A DNA stretch of 64,000 bases from an uncultured Saprospiraceae bacterium (GCA_938015435.1 CALLPN010000003.1:124001-188000), one strand, 5' to 3'; positions 18,478 to 28,182 are shown, counted from the first letter of the stretch. Translations and numbers: made by a program. Notes: a model not told the origin generated them from the letters alone.

Positions 18478-19443
18478 ATGCAAAAACATGATTATAGGCT
18501 TTATAGTAAGCAAAACGATAAATTACCTTTGTTTCATCAACCTTGGTGGTTAGATGCTTTAGCTAATGCTAATAATAATGAATGGGATGTAGCACTTAGT
18601 AGATCAAAGGACGGTACTATAATAGCGGCTTGGCCTTATTTTAAAGGGCTAAAGCTGGGTATGGATATATCTTTATCTCCTGTTTTAGCTTCATATCTTG
18701 GTATTTGGATTGATTATCCAGAAGAAAATTGGAAGCATGAGACTCGTCAGAGTTATCAAAATAATATTGTCAAAGATTTGATTTCCCAACTTCCAGATTT
18801 TCATTTGATGAAGCAAAATTTCACACCCACATTTGATAATTGGAAAGAATTGTATTGGGCGGGATATGACCAAACTACGCATTATACTTATTTTCTTGAC
18901 GGCATTAAGGACCATGAGAGTATATTTTCTGGATTTAAGTCCAACCTACGTACAAGCATCAAGAAGGTTGGACATACTTTTTCTATAGGGGATACGAATG
19001 ACTTAGCTGCTTTTTACGAAATAAATAAGATGAGCTGGAGTAAACAAAAGGAAGACATTCCCTACAGTCTTGAATATCTCAAAAAACTTGATGATGCACT
19101 TGTTAATAATGGCCATCGATATATTCGTCTTATCAAGGACGCAAATAACAATATTGTTGCAGGTGCTTACGTAGTTAGAGACAACTACACAGCTTACAAC
19201 CTTATGTTGGGCACAGACCCTAACCACCGACACAGCCGAGCTGCGGAGATCTTACTATGGGATGTAATACAAGAAATGTCCGAACATGTTGATCAATTTG
19301 ATTTTGAAGGTAGTATGATTGAGGGCGTTTCGCAATTCTTCAAAGCATTCGGTGGTAGACAGCAACCATATTCAGTTATATCCAAATCTAAAAACAAATG
19401 GATTAGTATTGCAACTAGGTTATTTAAAAACAAAAAGTTTTAG
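18478..19443 (+). CDS. FemAB/GNAT-like acyltransferase
   Basis: Protein of 321 residues with the double-GNAT organisation of FemAB-like proteins. An N-terminal LFHQPWWLDALA segment is followed by a central domain with FSGFKSNLRTSIKK. A C-terminal acyltransferase half contains AGAYVVRDNYTAYNL, the HRHSRAAEILLWDVI cofactor-loop region and FDFEGS. FemAB proteins transfer amino acids from aminoacyl-tRNA to peptidoglycan. Many Bacteroidota relatives instead sit in polysaccharide clusters and probably acylate sugars. Divergence from the asnB glycan operon by 11 bp favours the second role. The conserved N-terminal motif supports the ATG at 18478. Confidence 0.7.
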   Translation: MQKHDYRLYSKQNDKLPLFHQPWWLDALANANNNEWDVALSRSKDGTIIAAWPYFKGLKLGMDISLSPVLASYLGIWIDYPEENWKHETRQSYQNNIVKDLISQLPDFHLMKQNFTPTFDNWKELYWAGYDQTTHYTYFLDGIKDHESIFSGFKSNLRTSIKKVGHTFSIGDTNDLAAFYEINKMSWSKQKEDIPYSLEYLKKLDDALVNNGHRYIRLIKDANNNIVAGAYVVRDNYTAYNLMLGTDPNHRHSRAAEILLWDVIQEMSEHVDQFDFEGSMIEGVSQFFKAFGGRQQPYSVISKSKNKWISIATRLFKNKKF

Positions 19444-19628
19444 TCCCTCCGCTCTTGATAATAAAGAGATTAATAATTGCGTTACCACTGGATATCAAAA
19501 ATGTTTACGATCCCCCAGAAGGATGTTGGTCCAAATGTTATTGATAATGATAAAGGTAGTAAGTGGTGATTGCCTTTCAAGCGTATGAATAGATAAAATA
19601 TTTCAATCAAATATATTTTGCGCCTTAA

Positions 19629-21494
19629 CTAATTGTAGGCGTCTAATAGATTTACATCAATCATAGATTTCTCCAATGATTTTCTATTTGGCGCGATTTT
19701 TTTATTGATATACTTTTCGATAATAAGCCCTCCAATCGGAGCAGCAATAGCTCCTCCACTTCCTGCATTTTCCACATATACAGCTATTGCAATTTTGGGA
19801 TTTATTTTTGGAGCAAAACCGAAAAATACAGAGTGAGAAATCTTACGTTGATTTTGTGAGGTACCTGTTTTACCACAGATGTCAAGCCCAGGGACATATG
19901 CCGTAGTTGCCGTTCCTTGAGATATTACTTTTTCCATTCCGTCAATTACAGGTTCAAAATATTCAGGATTAATCCGTACACTTTGGCGAGTTAAGTATTC
20001 GGCAGGTATCGCTTGAGAATTACCGTTGATGGCACTCAATAAATGAGGTTTATAATAATGACCACGATTTGCAATGATAGCGGCAAGGTTGGCCATTTGT
20101 AAAGTGGTTAACTCTAATTCTCCTTGGCCAATACCTAAAGAAAGAATATAAGACCACTTCCAACCATTGACTACATCTTTGTAAAGTCTGTCATAGTATT
20201 TAGAGTTAGGAATAAAGCCTTCATTTTCATAATGGTAATCAAGTCCTGTTTTTTGTCCGAGTCCAAAATCACTGAGATAGTTTACTATAGTATCAAGTCC
20301 TGCTCCTGGATTATCATATCCATTTACTAGAAGACACTCTTTCATTAGCTGATAGAAATAAGAATTGCAACTCCATTGTAGTGCGATGCCTACATTATAT
20401 GGAGTAGGATGGTTTCTACATCCTTGGGCGAAACCACGTTTTCCAACCTCGTAACTACCATCACAATATATCGTTCTATCGGCTTGTGTGACTCCCATTT
20501 GCATTGCTATAAGAGCGAATATGGGCTTAAATATAGAACCCGGCGGATATTTTGATATCACCGACCTATCAAGCATAGGTTTGTTTATAGTATCTGACAA
20601 CAGGTCATTAAATGCGGCCCCTCTATTGACATCCATTTTTAGGATATTGGGATCGTAACTTGGAGAGCTAATCATGGCCAATACTTCTCCAGTCTCTGGC
20701 TCAAGTGCTACGATAGCACCTCTCTTATTTTGCATAAGAAGTTCACTATATTTCTGCAGTACAAGGTCAATCGCTACATTAATATCTTCACCAGATATAG
20801 CACTAGAATCTAAGGATCCATTTTCATAAGTACCCACATCTCTACCCAGATTATCTTTTAGTAGATAGTTGAGTCCTTTGGACCCTCTAAGCATATTGTC
20901 GTAGGATTTTTCTATACCACTGACACCAATAAAATCTCCAGTTTGGTATTTTCCTTCAGACCTATCAATTGTTCTTTGATCTACTTCACCGAGATATCCT
21001 AGAGCGTGCGCTGCGTTTTTATGTGGGTAGGACCTTGTATTACGTATGACAGGATAGAAACCAGGAAATTCGAATATTCTTTCTTGAAATTTAGCGTATA
21101 CCTCTGGTTTTACTTTAGAAAGAAAGGTAAATGGTACCGATTTATGGTACCTACGACTTTTCCAGTTTTTGTTTAATAAAATAGGGAATGTATCTATCGG
21201 AATTTCTAATAGATTGCAAAAGGCAACAGTATCCATACCAGCGTCTACTTTCTTGTACGTTGCTTTTATATCATAAATCGAAGTGTTGACTACAAGTAGT
21301 TCATCATTACGATCATAGATGAGACCTCTACTCGGGTAATTAATTTGTTTATCTAATGTGGTTCTACGAGCTTGCTCACTATACTTAGATTCGAATATTT
21401 GTAGTTCGGCAGATTTGTACACAAGCAATAACGCGCAAATACAAAAGAAAGCAATGATGATATTTTGTCGGTTGTTATATTTATCCATAATCAA
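19629..21494 (-). CDS. mrdA: penicillin-binding protein 2 (elongasome transpeptidase)
   Basis: Class B penicillin-binding protein of 621 residues that cross-links lateral-wall peptidoglycan with the rod complex. One N-terminal membrane segment (about 11-28) precedes a PBP dimerisation domain with SRGLIYDRN. The transpeptidase has S320-x-x-K323 in PPGSIFKP, the SxN motif S375-C-N377 and KTG at 542-544. All catalytic motifs are intact. The start overlaps the mreD stop as ATGA. It is the last gene of mreB-mreC-mreD-mrdA. The usual partner rodA does not follow, because a convergent gene ends 185 bp downstream. Confidence 0.94.
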   Translation of the reverse strand: MIMDKYNNRQNIIIAFFCICALLLVYKSAELQIFESKYSEQARRTTLDKQINYPSRGLIYDRNDELLVVNTSIYDIKATYKKVDAGMDTVAFCNLLEIPIDTFPILLNKNWKSRRYHKSVPFTFLSKVKPEVYAKFQERIFEFPGFYPVIRNTRSYPHKNAAHALGYLGEVDQRTIDRSEGKYQTGDFIGVSGIEKSYDNMLRGSKGLNYLLKDNLGRDVGTYENGSLDSSAISGEDINVAIDLVLQKYSELLMQNKRGAIVALEPETGEVLAMISSPSYDPNILKMDVNRGAAFNDLLSDTINKPMLDRSVISKYPPGSIFKPIFALIAMQMGVTQADRTIYCDGSYEVGKRGFAQGCRNHPTPYNVGIALQWSCNSYFYQLMKECLLVNGYDNPGAGLDTIVNYLSDFGLGQKTGLDYHYENEGFIPNSKYYDRLYKDVVNGWKWSYILSLGIGQGELELTTLQMANLAAIIANRGHYYKPHLLSAINGNSQAIPAEYLTRQSVRINPEYFEPVIDGMEKVISQGTATTAYVPGLDICGKTGTSQNQRKISHSVFFGFAPKINPKIAIAVYVENAGSGGAIAAPIGGLIIEKYINKKIAPNRKSLEKSMIDVNLLDAYN

Positions 21495-22012
21495 TAATCG
21501 CTACGGAATATTAACTGATATAACATCACTATTAGTATCGATGCGATGAAACTGAATATTGTATTCATAAGAATTTCAAAAAAGAAAACAAATGAAAAAG
21601 CTTCAACAGCGAAGTAGAAGAACAGGTGTGTAAAAAACAATAGAGAAGCGTAACTTAAAAACCAACTGAAACCCAACCTACTTAAGGTAGGGCTTTCATC
21701 AACATTATATCCACTATACGGTTCTAATAATTTTATCACAAAATTTCTGATATAAGCGGTAAACACTAAAGCACTTGCATGAATTCCATAAGAACTATAG
21801 AAAGCATCAATAGATAAACCGACCACAAAAGCAATAGTGATTTGCAATATCTTAGGTGTACGAATTGGTAAAAGTAGAATGATAATAGGATAAATAAATA
21901 AGTGGATGAACGCAAAGTCACCCATTTGAAATGCGATACGTCTAAAGACGAGACCTTGTAAAAGGACGAGCAGTACAGCTCTAATTACACTTTTAGTAAT
22001 TAAGCTATTCAT
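21491..22012 (-). CDS. mreD: rod-shape protein MreD
   Basis: Small polytopic inner-membrane protein of 173 residues with about five hydrophobic segments, the usual MreD size. Sequence identity alone would be weak, but the position between mreC and mrdA and the membrane topology make the call firm. It probably helps couple MreC to the elongation machinery. Its start overlaps the mreC stop by 8 nt, and its stop overlaps the mrdA start by 4 nt. Confidence 0.88.
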   Translation of the reverse strand: MNSLITKSVIRAVLLVLLQGLVFRRIAFQMGDFAFIHLFIYPIIILLLPIRTPKILQITIAFVVGLSIDAFYSSYGIHASALVFTAYIRNFVIKLLEPYSGYNVDESPTLSRLGFSWFLSYASLLFFTHLFFYFAVEAFSFVFFFEILMNTIFSFIASILIVMLYQLIFRSDY

Positions 22013-22826
22013 TCGTATTGTTTTCTAAATTTAGCCTTTCTTCTTTCAGCCTATTATTAACTAAGTAAGCATAAGACAAATTATTAAGGTCATTGAAAAG
22101 TGTTACGTCTATTACATAGTTACTACTTCCTTTTGCTATTTCAAAATTACTGATCGTACCTATGGGTAAGTCTTTAGGAAATATCGAACTATAACCAGAA
22201 GTAACAACCACGTCTCCAATTGAGATGGAAGCGTGCTTAGGAATAGTTTCTAATGTCATGATACGAGGATTACTATCTTTCCAAACCAGGTTGCCAAAGA
22301 AGTCTAAGCCTCTAATAGAAGCACTTATACGTGACTGACTATGAAGTAAAGGTATTACCTGGCTAAAGTGATCACTTACTTTAGTAGTGATTCCTACTAT
22401 GCCTTCAGCACTAATAACACCCATCATTGGTTTGGCGCCATCCATACTACCTACACATAAAGTGAAGTAGTTGTTCCTTAGGTGAATAGTCTTGTTACAG
22501 ATCTCAGCTGGGATAAAGGAATATTGTTTGAGAAGTAAGGTGTCTGATATTGTATCTACAACTGTTGTGATACGCTGATTAATTAAGATATCCATCAGCT
22601 TAGCGTTTTCTCTGATGAGGCTATCGTTCTGATCATCTAATTTAAGATAATCAGAAAGTTGGTCTACATTATTGTTTAAGTTTTCGAAGAAGATAGACTT
22701 TGTGTTGTTATAGATATCACCATGCTCTTTATTGCTATTGATGATTAGCGTAAAGCAAATGATCTGAAATGCAATGAACAACAAGTGTGTACCATACTTG
22801 ATAAATATGAGTAGAATATTCTTCAT
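22005..22826 (-). CDS. mreC: rod-shape protein MreC
   Basis: Bitopic periplasmic protein of 273 residues that links MreB filaments to PBP2. It has an N-terminal membrane anchor (about 8-28), a short helical stretch around 50-80 and the beta-rich MreC core. That core has the GVISAEGIVGITTKVSDHFSQV and VVTSGYSSIFPKDLPIGTI segments that mark the family. It starts 18 nt after mreB and overlaps mreD, as expected of a single transcript. Confidence 0.93.
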   Translation of the reverse strand: MKNILLIFIKYGTHLLFIAFQIICFTLIINSNKEHGDIYNNTKSIFFENLNNNVDQLSDYLKLDDQNDSLIRENAKLMDILINQRITTVVDTISDTLLLKQYSFIPAEICNKTIHLRNNYFTLCVGSMDGAKPMMGVISAEGIVGITTKVSDHFSQVIPLLHSQSRISASIRGLDFFGNLVWKDSNPRIMTLETIPKHASISIGDVVVTSGYSSIFPKDLPIGTISNFEIAKGSSNYVIDVTLFNDLNNLSYAYLVNNRLKEERLNLENNTNE

Positions 22827-22844
22827 ATGGATGGCAGAGTATTT

Positions 22845-23876
22845 CTATAGATTTCTTCTACCAATGAGGAATGTATATCTGTCAGAGTTTTTGAGTGCAA
22901 GACCAGTTCCACGTACTACACATCGAAGCGGATCTTCTGCTACTTGTACTTTTAGTTTTACCTTTTTGGACATACGATCTGCCAGCCCTCTTAGCAATGC
23001 TCCACCTCCTGTAAGGTAGATACCTTGTTGATAGATATCAGATGCAAGTTCTGGAGGAGTATCTTCTAGGGCCTTGAGCACTGCCTCTTCTATTTTAGCG
23101 ATAGATTTGTCTAATGCTTCAGCTACTTCAGTATGATTAGTAAACACTTGCTTTGGAATACCAGTGAGTAGATCACGACCATTTACAGGAAATTTTTCTG
23201 GTGGATCCGGTAGATCTACGCTAGCAGCACCTACGTGTATTTTTATTTGTTCAGCTGTACGCTCACCTATCAGTAAGTTGTGCTTACGCTTCATATACCC
23301 TATTATGTCACTTGTAAACTCATCACCGGCAATACGGATACTTTGATCCGTAACGATACCAGATAATGCAATTACTGCAATTTCTGTTGTACCACCTCCT
23401 ATATCGATTATCATATTTCCAATAGGTTCTTCTACATCCAAACCTATTCCTAGAGCCGCAGCCATCGGCTCGTGTATCAAGTAAGTCTCTTTACTATCTA
23501 CATGATCCGCAGAATCTAATACGGCTCTTTTCTCAACTTCCGTAATACCCGATGGGATACAGATCACCATTTTCATGTGCGTGAAGAATCTTCTTTTCTC
23601 TCCGATGAGATTGATTAATCCTTCTATTAGACTTTCGGCTGCTTGAAAATCCGCAATTACACCATCTTTAAGAGGACGTATCGTTTTTATATTTTCGTGA
23701 GTTTTTTCGTGCATCTGCATGGCCTTGTAACCTACAGCGATAACTTCATTGGTCGTTCTGTTGATAGCCACAATAGACGGCTCATCGATTACTATCTCAT
23801 CGTTTTGCATGATCAGGGTATTTGCAGTACCGAGATCCACAGCAAGTTCTTGAGTAAAAAAGCTAAATAATTTCAT
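22845..23876 (-). CDS. mreB: rod-shape actin-like protein MreB
   Basis: Bacterial actin homologue of 343 residues that forms membrane-bound filaments directing lateral-wall synthesis. Phosphate 1 motif AVDLGTANTL lies at about 13-22, IDIGGGTTEIAV near 160-171 is phosphate 2, and LTGGGALLRGL near 288-298 is the adenosine motif. It is the first gene of the mre operon and its promoter must lie in the 547-bp divergent gap before moxR. A box resembling TATGTTTTG lies about 35 nt upstream but does not match the consensus spacing exactly. Confidence 0.96.
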   Translation of the reverse strand: MKLFSFFTQELAVDLGTANTLIMQNDEIVIDEPSIVAINRTTNEVIAVGYKAMQMHEKTHENIKTIRPLKDGVIADFQAAESLIEGLINLIGEKRRFFTHMKMVICIPSGITEVEKRAVLDSADHVDSKETYLIHEPMAAALGIGLDVEEPIGNMIIDIGGGTTEIAVIALSGIVTDQSIRIAGDEFTSDIIGYMKRKHNLLIGERTAEQIKIHVGAASVDLPDPPEKFPVNGRDLLTGIPKQVFTNHTEVAEALDKSIAKIEEAVLKALEDTPPELASDIYQQGIYLTGGGALLRGLADRMSKKVKLKVQVAEDPLRCVVRGTGLALKNSDRYTFLIGRRNL

Positions 23877-24423
23877 TAATAATTTCTCTTCCAGGTGTTA
23901 CTTAAAATTCAAAACATACCAAATACTCTACATGGTAGAAGTATCTACTTCAAAAAAAGGGGGATATATTATGGGGAAGAACTCTTTTTTCGACCCTATT
24001 CCAAACAAGAAATAGTACCAAAAGTGAGCCAGTATTTGTAATAAGTGGCAATTTAGATAATTTATATGGATAATACGCTGAAAACAAGGTCATTGAAAGT
24101 AAAATATTCTCACTTTTTGCATAAAAGTAATTTGTAGTCATTTGATATCAGACAACCATGTAACGCATATGAAATAAGACCATATTATAAATCAATGGAT
24201 GCAGTATATTCTAGGCTATTAATGAGATTTAAAAACCAATGTGAGTAAGAATTTATGCTTCTAAAATTATGTATAACAGTTGATAATATTTAGAACGAAA
24301 TAAAAATGCAGAGTCCACCAATAAAACAATGTGGCTTCTTCTGCCGTTTTGTCTATTGATGTTTTATTTTTACAATCCGGTAAACACCTGTATAGGTAAT
24401 ATAACACTACAAAGAAAATTTGC
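23877..24423. other. 547-bp divergent intergenic region mreB/moxR
   Basis: No convincing gene. A 63-codon leftward frame at 23950-24141 has no start context or protein-like composition. The region must hold the promoters of the mre operon and moxR. At 24302-24350 an imperfect two-stem structure is visible: GCAGA (24308-24312) with TCTGC (24340-24344) outside and CCAC (24315-24318) with GTGG (24331-24334) inside. It may be a leader hairpin or a regulator site before moxR. No exact TAnnTTTG box facing moxR was found. Confidence 0.4.
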
Positions 24424-25392
24424 ATGAGCAAGAAGTATAATTCTGATAAAGAAGCGATAGATGGGTTAGCAAGGTCATTCCAAGAGCTAAAAGCTGAAAT
24501 TGGAAAGATAATAGTCGGACAAGAAGAAGTAGTAAATACGGTATTGATTTCGCTCTTTTCAAATGGTCATTCTCTTTTAGTTGGTGTGCCGGGTCTGGCA
24601 AAGACTTTATTAGTTAGTACTATTTCAGAGGTGTTAGACTTGGAATTCAAAAGGATCCAGTTTACGCCCGATCTTATGCCGAGTGATATTACCGGATCTG
24701 AAGTAATGGACGAAAACCGTAAATTCAGATTTAATCATGGACCTTTGTTCTCTAATATAGTACTGGCCGATGAGATTAACAGAACGCCGCCCAAAACACA
24801 AGCCGCTTTACTAGAGGCGATGCAGGAGAGATCTGTAACTATAGGTGGTGTGAGACACGACTTGGCAAAACCATTTTTTGTACTTGCCACTCAAAACCCA
24901 ATAGAGCAAGAAGGTACTTACCCACTTCCAGAGGCACAGCTAGATAGGTTTATGTTTAATATACCTTTAGATTACCCTTCTTATGAAGAAGAGTTGCAGG
25001 TTGTTAAATCTACTACATCTACAAAGGTTAGCGATCTTAATACGGTAATGACAGGTGAAGAAATTCTGTTTTTTCAAAACTTAGTAAGAAAGATTCCTGT
25101 AGCAGACAATGTACTAGAATATGCTGTAATGCTGGCTTCCAAAACTAGACCCAATACAAAGTTAGCGACGACAGAAGTGAATAAATATATCTCATGGGGA
25201 GCTGGACCAAGAGCCTCACAAAACCTTATATTAGGGGCTAAGTCACATGCTGCTGTAAATGGTAAATATTCACCAGATATAGAGGATGTAAAAGCTATAG
25301 CTGATTATGTACTACGCCACAGAATCGTACGTAACTATAAAGCTGAGGCTGAAGGTATAACCGAAAGTGACATTATTACTAATTTGCTATAG
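24424..25392 (+). CDS. MoxR-family AAA+ ATPase
   Basis: AAA+ ATPase of 322 residues. Walker A is GVPGLAKT at 54-61, followed by FTPDLMPSDITGSE, Walker B in IVLADEINR, the EAMQERSVT pore-side motif and sensor 1 in LATQNPIEQEGTYPLPEAQLDRF. MoxR proteins act as chaperones, usually with DUF58 and von Willebrand A-domain partners encoded immediately downstream (bat genes). Here the next gene is a DUF4837 lipoprotein 172 nt away and no DUF58 or VWA gene follows, so the partner is unknown. Confidence 0.9.
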   Translation: MSKKYNSDKEAIDGLARSFQELKAEIGKIIVGQEEVVNTVLISLFSNGHSLLVGVPGLAKTLLVSTISEVLDLEFKRIQFTPDLMPSDITGSEVMDENRKFRFNHGPLFSNIVLADEINRTPPKTQAALLEAMQERSVTIGGVRHDLAKPFFVLATQNPIEQEGTYPLPEAQLDRFMFNIPLDYPSYEEELQVVKSTTSTKVSDLNTVMTGEEILFFQNLVRKIPVADNVLEYAVMLASKTRPNTKLATTEVNKYISWGAGPRASQNLILGAKSHAAVNGKYSPDIEDVKAIADYVLRHRIVRNYKAEAEGITESDIITNLL

Positions 25393-25501
25393 TCGTCACA
25401 ACACACCAATATTCCATACAAATTCATCTATTTAGTAGCGGCTAATTACCGATGGTAATGTCACCAACATTTATGATCTACAGCATATCCTCTGTAGATG
25501 G

Positions 25502-25509
25502 TATATTTG
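25502..25509 (+). promoter_or_regulatory. candidate -7 box TATATTTG
   Basis: Exact TAnnTTTG match 55 nt upstream of the ATG at 25565. It suggests that the lipoprotein gene has its own promoter apart from moxR. Confidence 0.4.
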
Positions 25510-25564
25510 TAAATATTGTTTTCACTAGTACCAATCTATATTGGTATTGCAAGGACTACTAATA

Positions 25565-26656
25565 ATGTATAAGCTAATAATCATATCGCTGTGTTTTCTC
25601 ACGCTCGCAAGTTGTAACGATGAGGTAGCTAATCAATTTTCTCCTAAACCATCTGCTTTAGGAAGACTTAACGAAATTGAAATTATATCTGATGATGAGG
25701 TTTGGGATGGTCCCACAGGTGATACCATACGATATTACTTTGGTTCTTCGTACCCAATAATGCCTACACCAGAGCCTATTTTTGATATGCGACAATTTAC
25801 TCCTGGTGACTTGGCGTCCGAGCCGTTACGTAAAGAATTGAGGACATATGTGGTGGTTGCAGACCTTCAAGATGACGAATCTGCTACAACTAAGATGATC
25901 CGCAAAGATCTGGGTGAAGAGAGATTTATGAATCTCAAAACAAGTAAAGATTATAGTAGTACGATCGGTAGAGAAAAATGGGCACGTAATCAGCTATTAA
26001 TCTATATCATGGGTAATGGAAAAGCAAACGTGCATAAAGCAATTAGAGAAAACTTTCCTACTATAGCTAAAAAAATAAACGAACATGACGAAGAACAACT
26101 CATGGCGTCTATATACTCAGTACGAAGAACTAGTCCAGGACTAGAGCGTAAGGTAAAAGAGATGTATGGTGTTGATATGGCTGTTCCTGGAGATTTTAAA
26201 CTAGCGGTAGAAGATAAAGACAAAAAGCAACTTTGGTTTCGTAGAGACGATAGTAGAAGTGGAGCTATTCTAAATTTAATGTTCCGCAGCGAAAAATATG
26301 AAGACCAATTGCAGTTCGACACTGAGAGGATAAAAGGTACTCTTAATACTCTTAGTAAGCAGTATGTAAAAACAAACACTCATGGCTCGATCATGGTTAT
26401 CAATGACGAGGACCTTCCTGTATACGACTATAGCTATGATATAGATGGCCAATATACAAGAGAGTTAAGAGGAGTCTGGGAAATGACAGATAATTTTATG
26501 GCTGGTCCATTTGTGGCTTATGCGATCAACCTTAAGGAACAGAAAACAATATTATATGTCTATGCCTTCATCTTTGCTCCTGGGCTAGAGAAGCGAAATT
26601 TGGTACAGCAACTTGACTATATCGTTAAAAACGTAAAGGTCAATGGAGCAACGTAG
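25565..26656 (+). CDS. DUF4837 family lipoprotein
   Basis: Predicted lipoprotein of 363 residues with a type II signal peptide whose lipobox LASC places the lipidated cysteine at C17. The body matches what I know of DUF4837, a Bacteroidota-specific family of unknown function: repeated paired domains with YGVDMAVPGDFKLAVED followed by LWFRRDD, and LRGVWEMTDNFMAGPFVAY near the end. The frame is open upstream to a TTG at 25541, but the ATG at 25565 gives the signal peptide. It is probably anchored in a membrane facing the periplasm. Confidence 0.75.
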   Translation: MYKLIIISLCFLTLASCNDEVANQFSPKPSALGRLNEIEIISDDEVWDGPTGDTIRYYFGSSYPIMPTPEPIFDMRQFTPGDLASEPLRKELRTYVVVADLQDDESATTKMIRKDLGEERFMNLKTSKDYSSTIGREKWARNQLLIYIMGNGKANVHKAIRENFPTIAKKINEHDEEQLMASIYSVRRTSPGLERKVKEMYGVDMAVPGDFKLAVEDKDKKQLWFRRDDSRSGAILNLMFRSEKYEDQLQFDTERIKGTLNTLSKQYVKTNTHGSIMVINDEDLPVYDYSYDIDGQYTRELRGVWEMTDNFMAGPFVAYAINLKEQKTILYVYAFIFAPGLEKRNLVQQLDYIVKNVKVNGAT

Positions 26657-26807
26657 CAAAGACTAAATAATAGCTTTTGGATAGTCTTCCAATATAAAAA
26701 ACCTCATTTCATCGAAGATATAGCTCTGTCACTCTATTAATCTGTGGACCTTCACGATTAAAAATTTATCTTAGTGTGGATTTTTAAAAGGTACAAAAAG
26801 CTCCAAA

Positions 26808-28040
26808 TTGAATCCATTAGAAAATGTAAAAGTAGCATTAGGCTCGATCAAGGATAATTTCCTTAGGTCACTATTGACACTATTGATCATTGCAGTAGGC
26901 ATAAGTTGTCTGGTAGGTATGCTTACAGCTATTGATGGCATTTATTACTCCATGAATAATAACTTTAATAGAATGGGAGCCAATTCGTTTACTGTACGTA
27001 GAGCGGATGAAACAATCAAAAGTAGTAAACGAAGAAAAGTAAGTGAGAATATACTTTTTGATCAGGCAATGGAATACAAAGAGAAATTTCATTATGCCGG
27101 ATCTATAGTTTCTGTAAATACATGGTGTAGCGGTAATGCAGAAATAAAATTTCGTGATAAAAAAACAAACCCCAACACGAAAGTTGTTGGAATAGATGAA
27201 AATTACTTTACTACTTCTTCATACGAAATGAAAGCGGGAAGAAATTTTTCTATTAACGAGATATCAAGTGGAAATAATAAAGCAATAATTGGTAAAGACA
27301 TAGTTAAAGATCTTTTTGGTGGAAAAGATGAAAAGGCAATCGGTCAAGTCATCTTAGTAGAAAATAACAGATATAAAGTTGTAGGCACGCTTGATCAAAA
27401 AGGATCGTCATCTGGAGGATCTAATGATAGACGAATATTTATTCCATTGCTCAATGCGAAGAAGATATATGGATATCCCACTAAGCATTATGAGCTTACC
27501 ACAAGTATGAATAATCCAGCAGTAATAGATGATGCAATATCTTCTGCTATTGGACGAATGAGAGTGATACGAAACTTAACGGCATCTGAGCCTAACGATT
27601 TTACAATCCGAAAAAGTGACGGTGTACTCAATCAGTTGAAAGATATGACATCATCTCTCAGAATAGGAACAATTGTAATTGCAGGACTTACACTATTAGG
27701 TGCAGCTATCGGTCTCATGAACATAATGTTAGTAACAGTGACTGAGCGTACAAGAGAGATCGGTGTTCGTAAAGCATTAGGAGCAACTAGTGAGAATATC
27801 TTGTTTCAATTTATGATAGAAGCTGTAGTTATTTGTATCATCGGAGGACTAGTAGGAATCGTATTTGGAATACTGCTTGGACTCGGAGTCACCAAGCTTA
27901 TTGATGGTGTTTTTGTAGTCCCTTGGGATTGGATGCTTCTTGGTATTATTGTTTGTGTAATAGTAGGTTTAGCAAGTGGACTCTACCCTGCATTGAAGGC
28001 ATCTAGGATGGATCCTATTGAGTCACTAAGACACGAATAA
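26808..28040 (+). CDS. MacB/FtsX-type ABC transporter permease
   Basis: Permease of 410 residues with MacB topology. It has an N-terminal membrane helix (about 20-42), a large periplasmic MacB_PCD domain (about 45-240) and three C-terminal helices of the FtsX domain. The last part contains VTVTERTREIGVRKALGAT and ASGLYPALKASRMDPIESLRHE, the hallmarks of macrolide- or lipoprotein-export permeases. The conserved N-terminus (NPLENVKVALGSIKDNFLRS) begins at a TTG, so TTG is the likely start. No ATPase gene is adjacent; it must be supplied from elsewhere. The substrate is unknown. Confidence 0.85.
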   Translation: MNPLENVKVALGSIKDNFLRSLLTLLIIAVGISCLVGMLTAIDGIYYSMNNNFNRMGANSFTVRRADETIKSSKRRKVSENILFDQAMEYKEKFHYAGSIVSVNTWCSGNAEIKFRDKKTNPNTKVVGIDENYFTTSSYEMKAGRNFSINEISSGNNKAIIGKDIVKDLFGGKDEKAIGQVILVENNRYKVVGTLDQKGSSSGGSNDRRIFIPLLNAKKIYGYPTKHYELTTSMNNPAVIDDAISSAIGRMRVIRNLTASEPNDFTIRKSDGVLNQLKDMTSSLRIGTIVIAGLTLLGAAIGLMNIMLVTVTERTREIGVRKALGATSENILFQFMIEAVVICIIGGLVGIVFGILLGLGVTKLIDGVFVVPWDWMLLGIIVCVIVGLASGLYPALKASRMDPIESLRHE

Positions 28041-28182
28041 TCTTCGAATCATTTTTAATTGTTCGCACCACACGCAATAATAGTTAGGTAAAACGGATCA
28101 GGTTACTTTATTATTCATAGTTTTTCTATGGGTAGAAATCTATACAATCCTATCAAGTAAGAGTTGAAGAAAACACCGTTTT

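Noticed and set aside
19319..19588. 89-codon frame overlapping the end of the FemAB-like gene
   Set aside because: It is a shifted-frame shadow of the conserved C-terminus and the downstream gap; no protein-like pattern.
23950..24141. 63-codon leftward frame upstream of mreB
   Set aside because: Composition is that of random AT-rich DNA, with no promoter or start context; more likely regulatory space for two operons.
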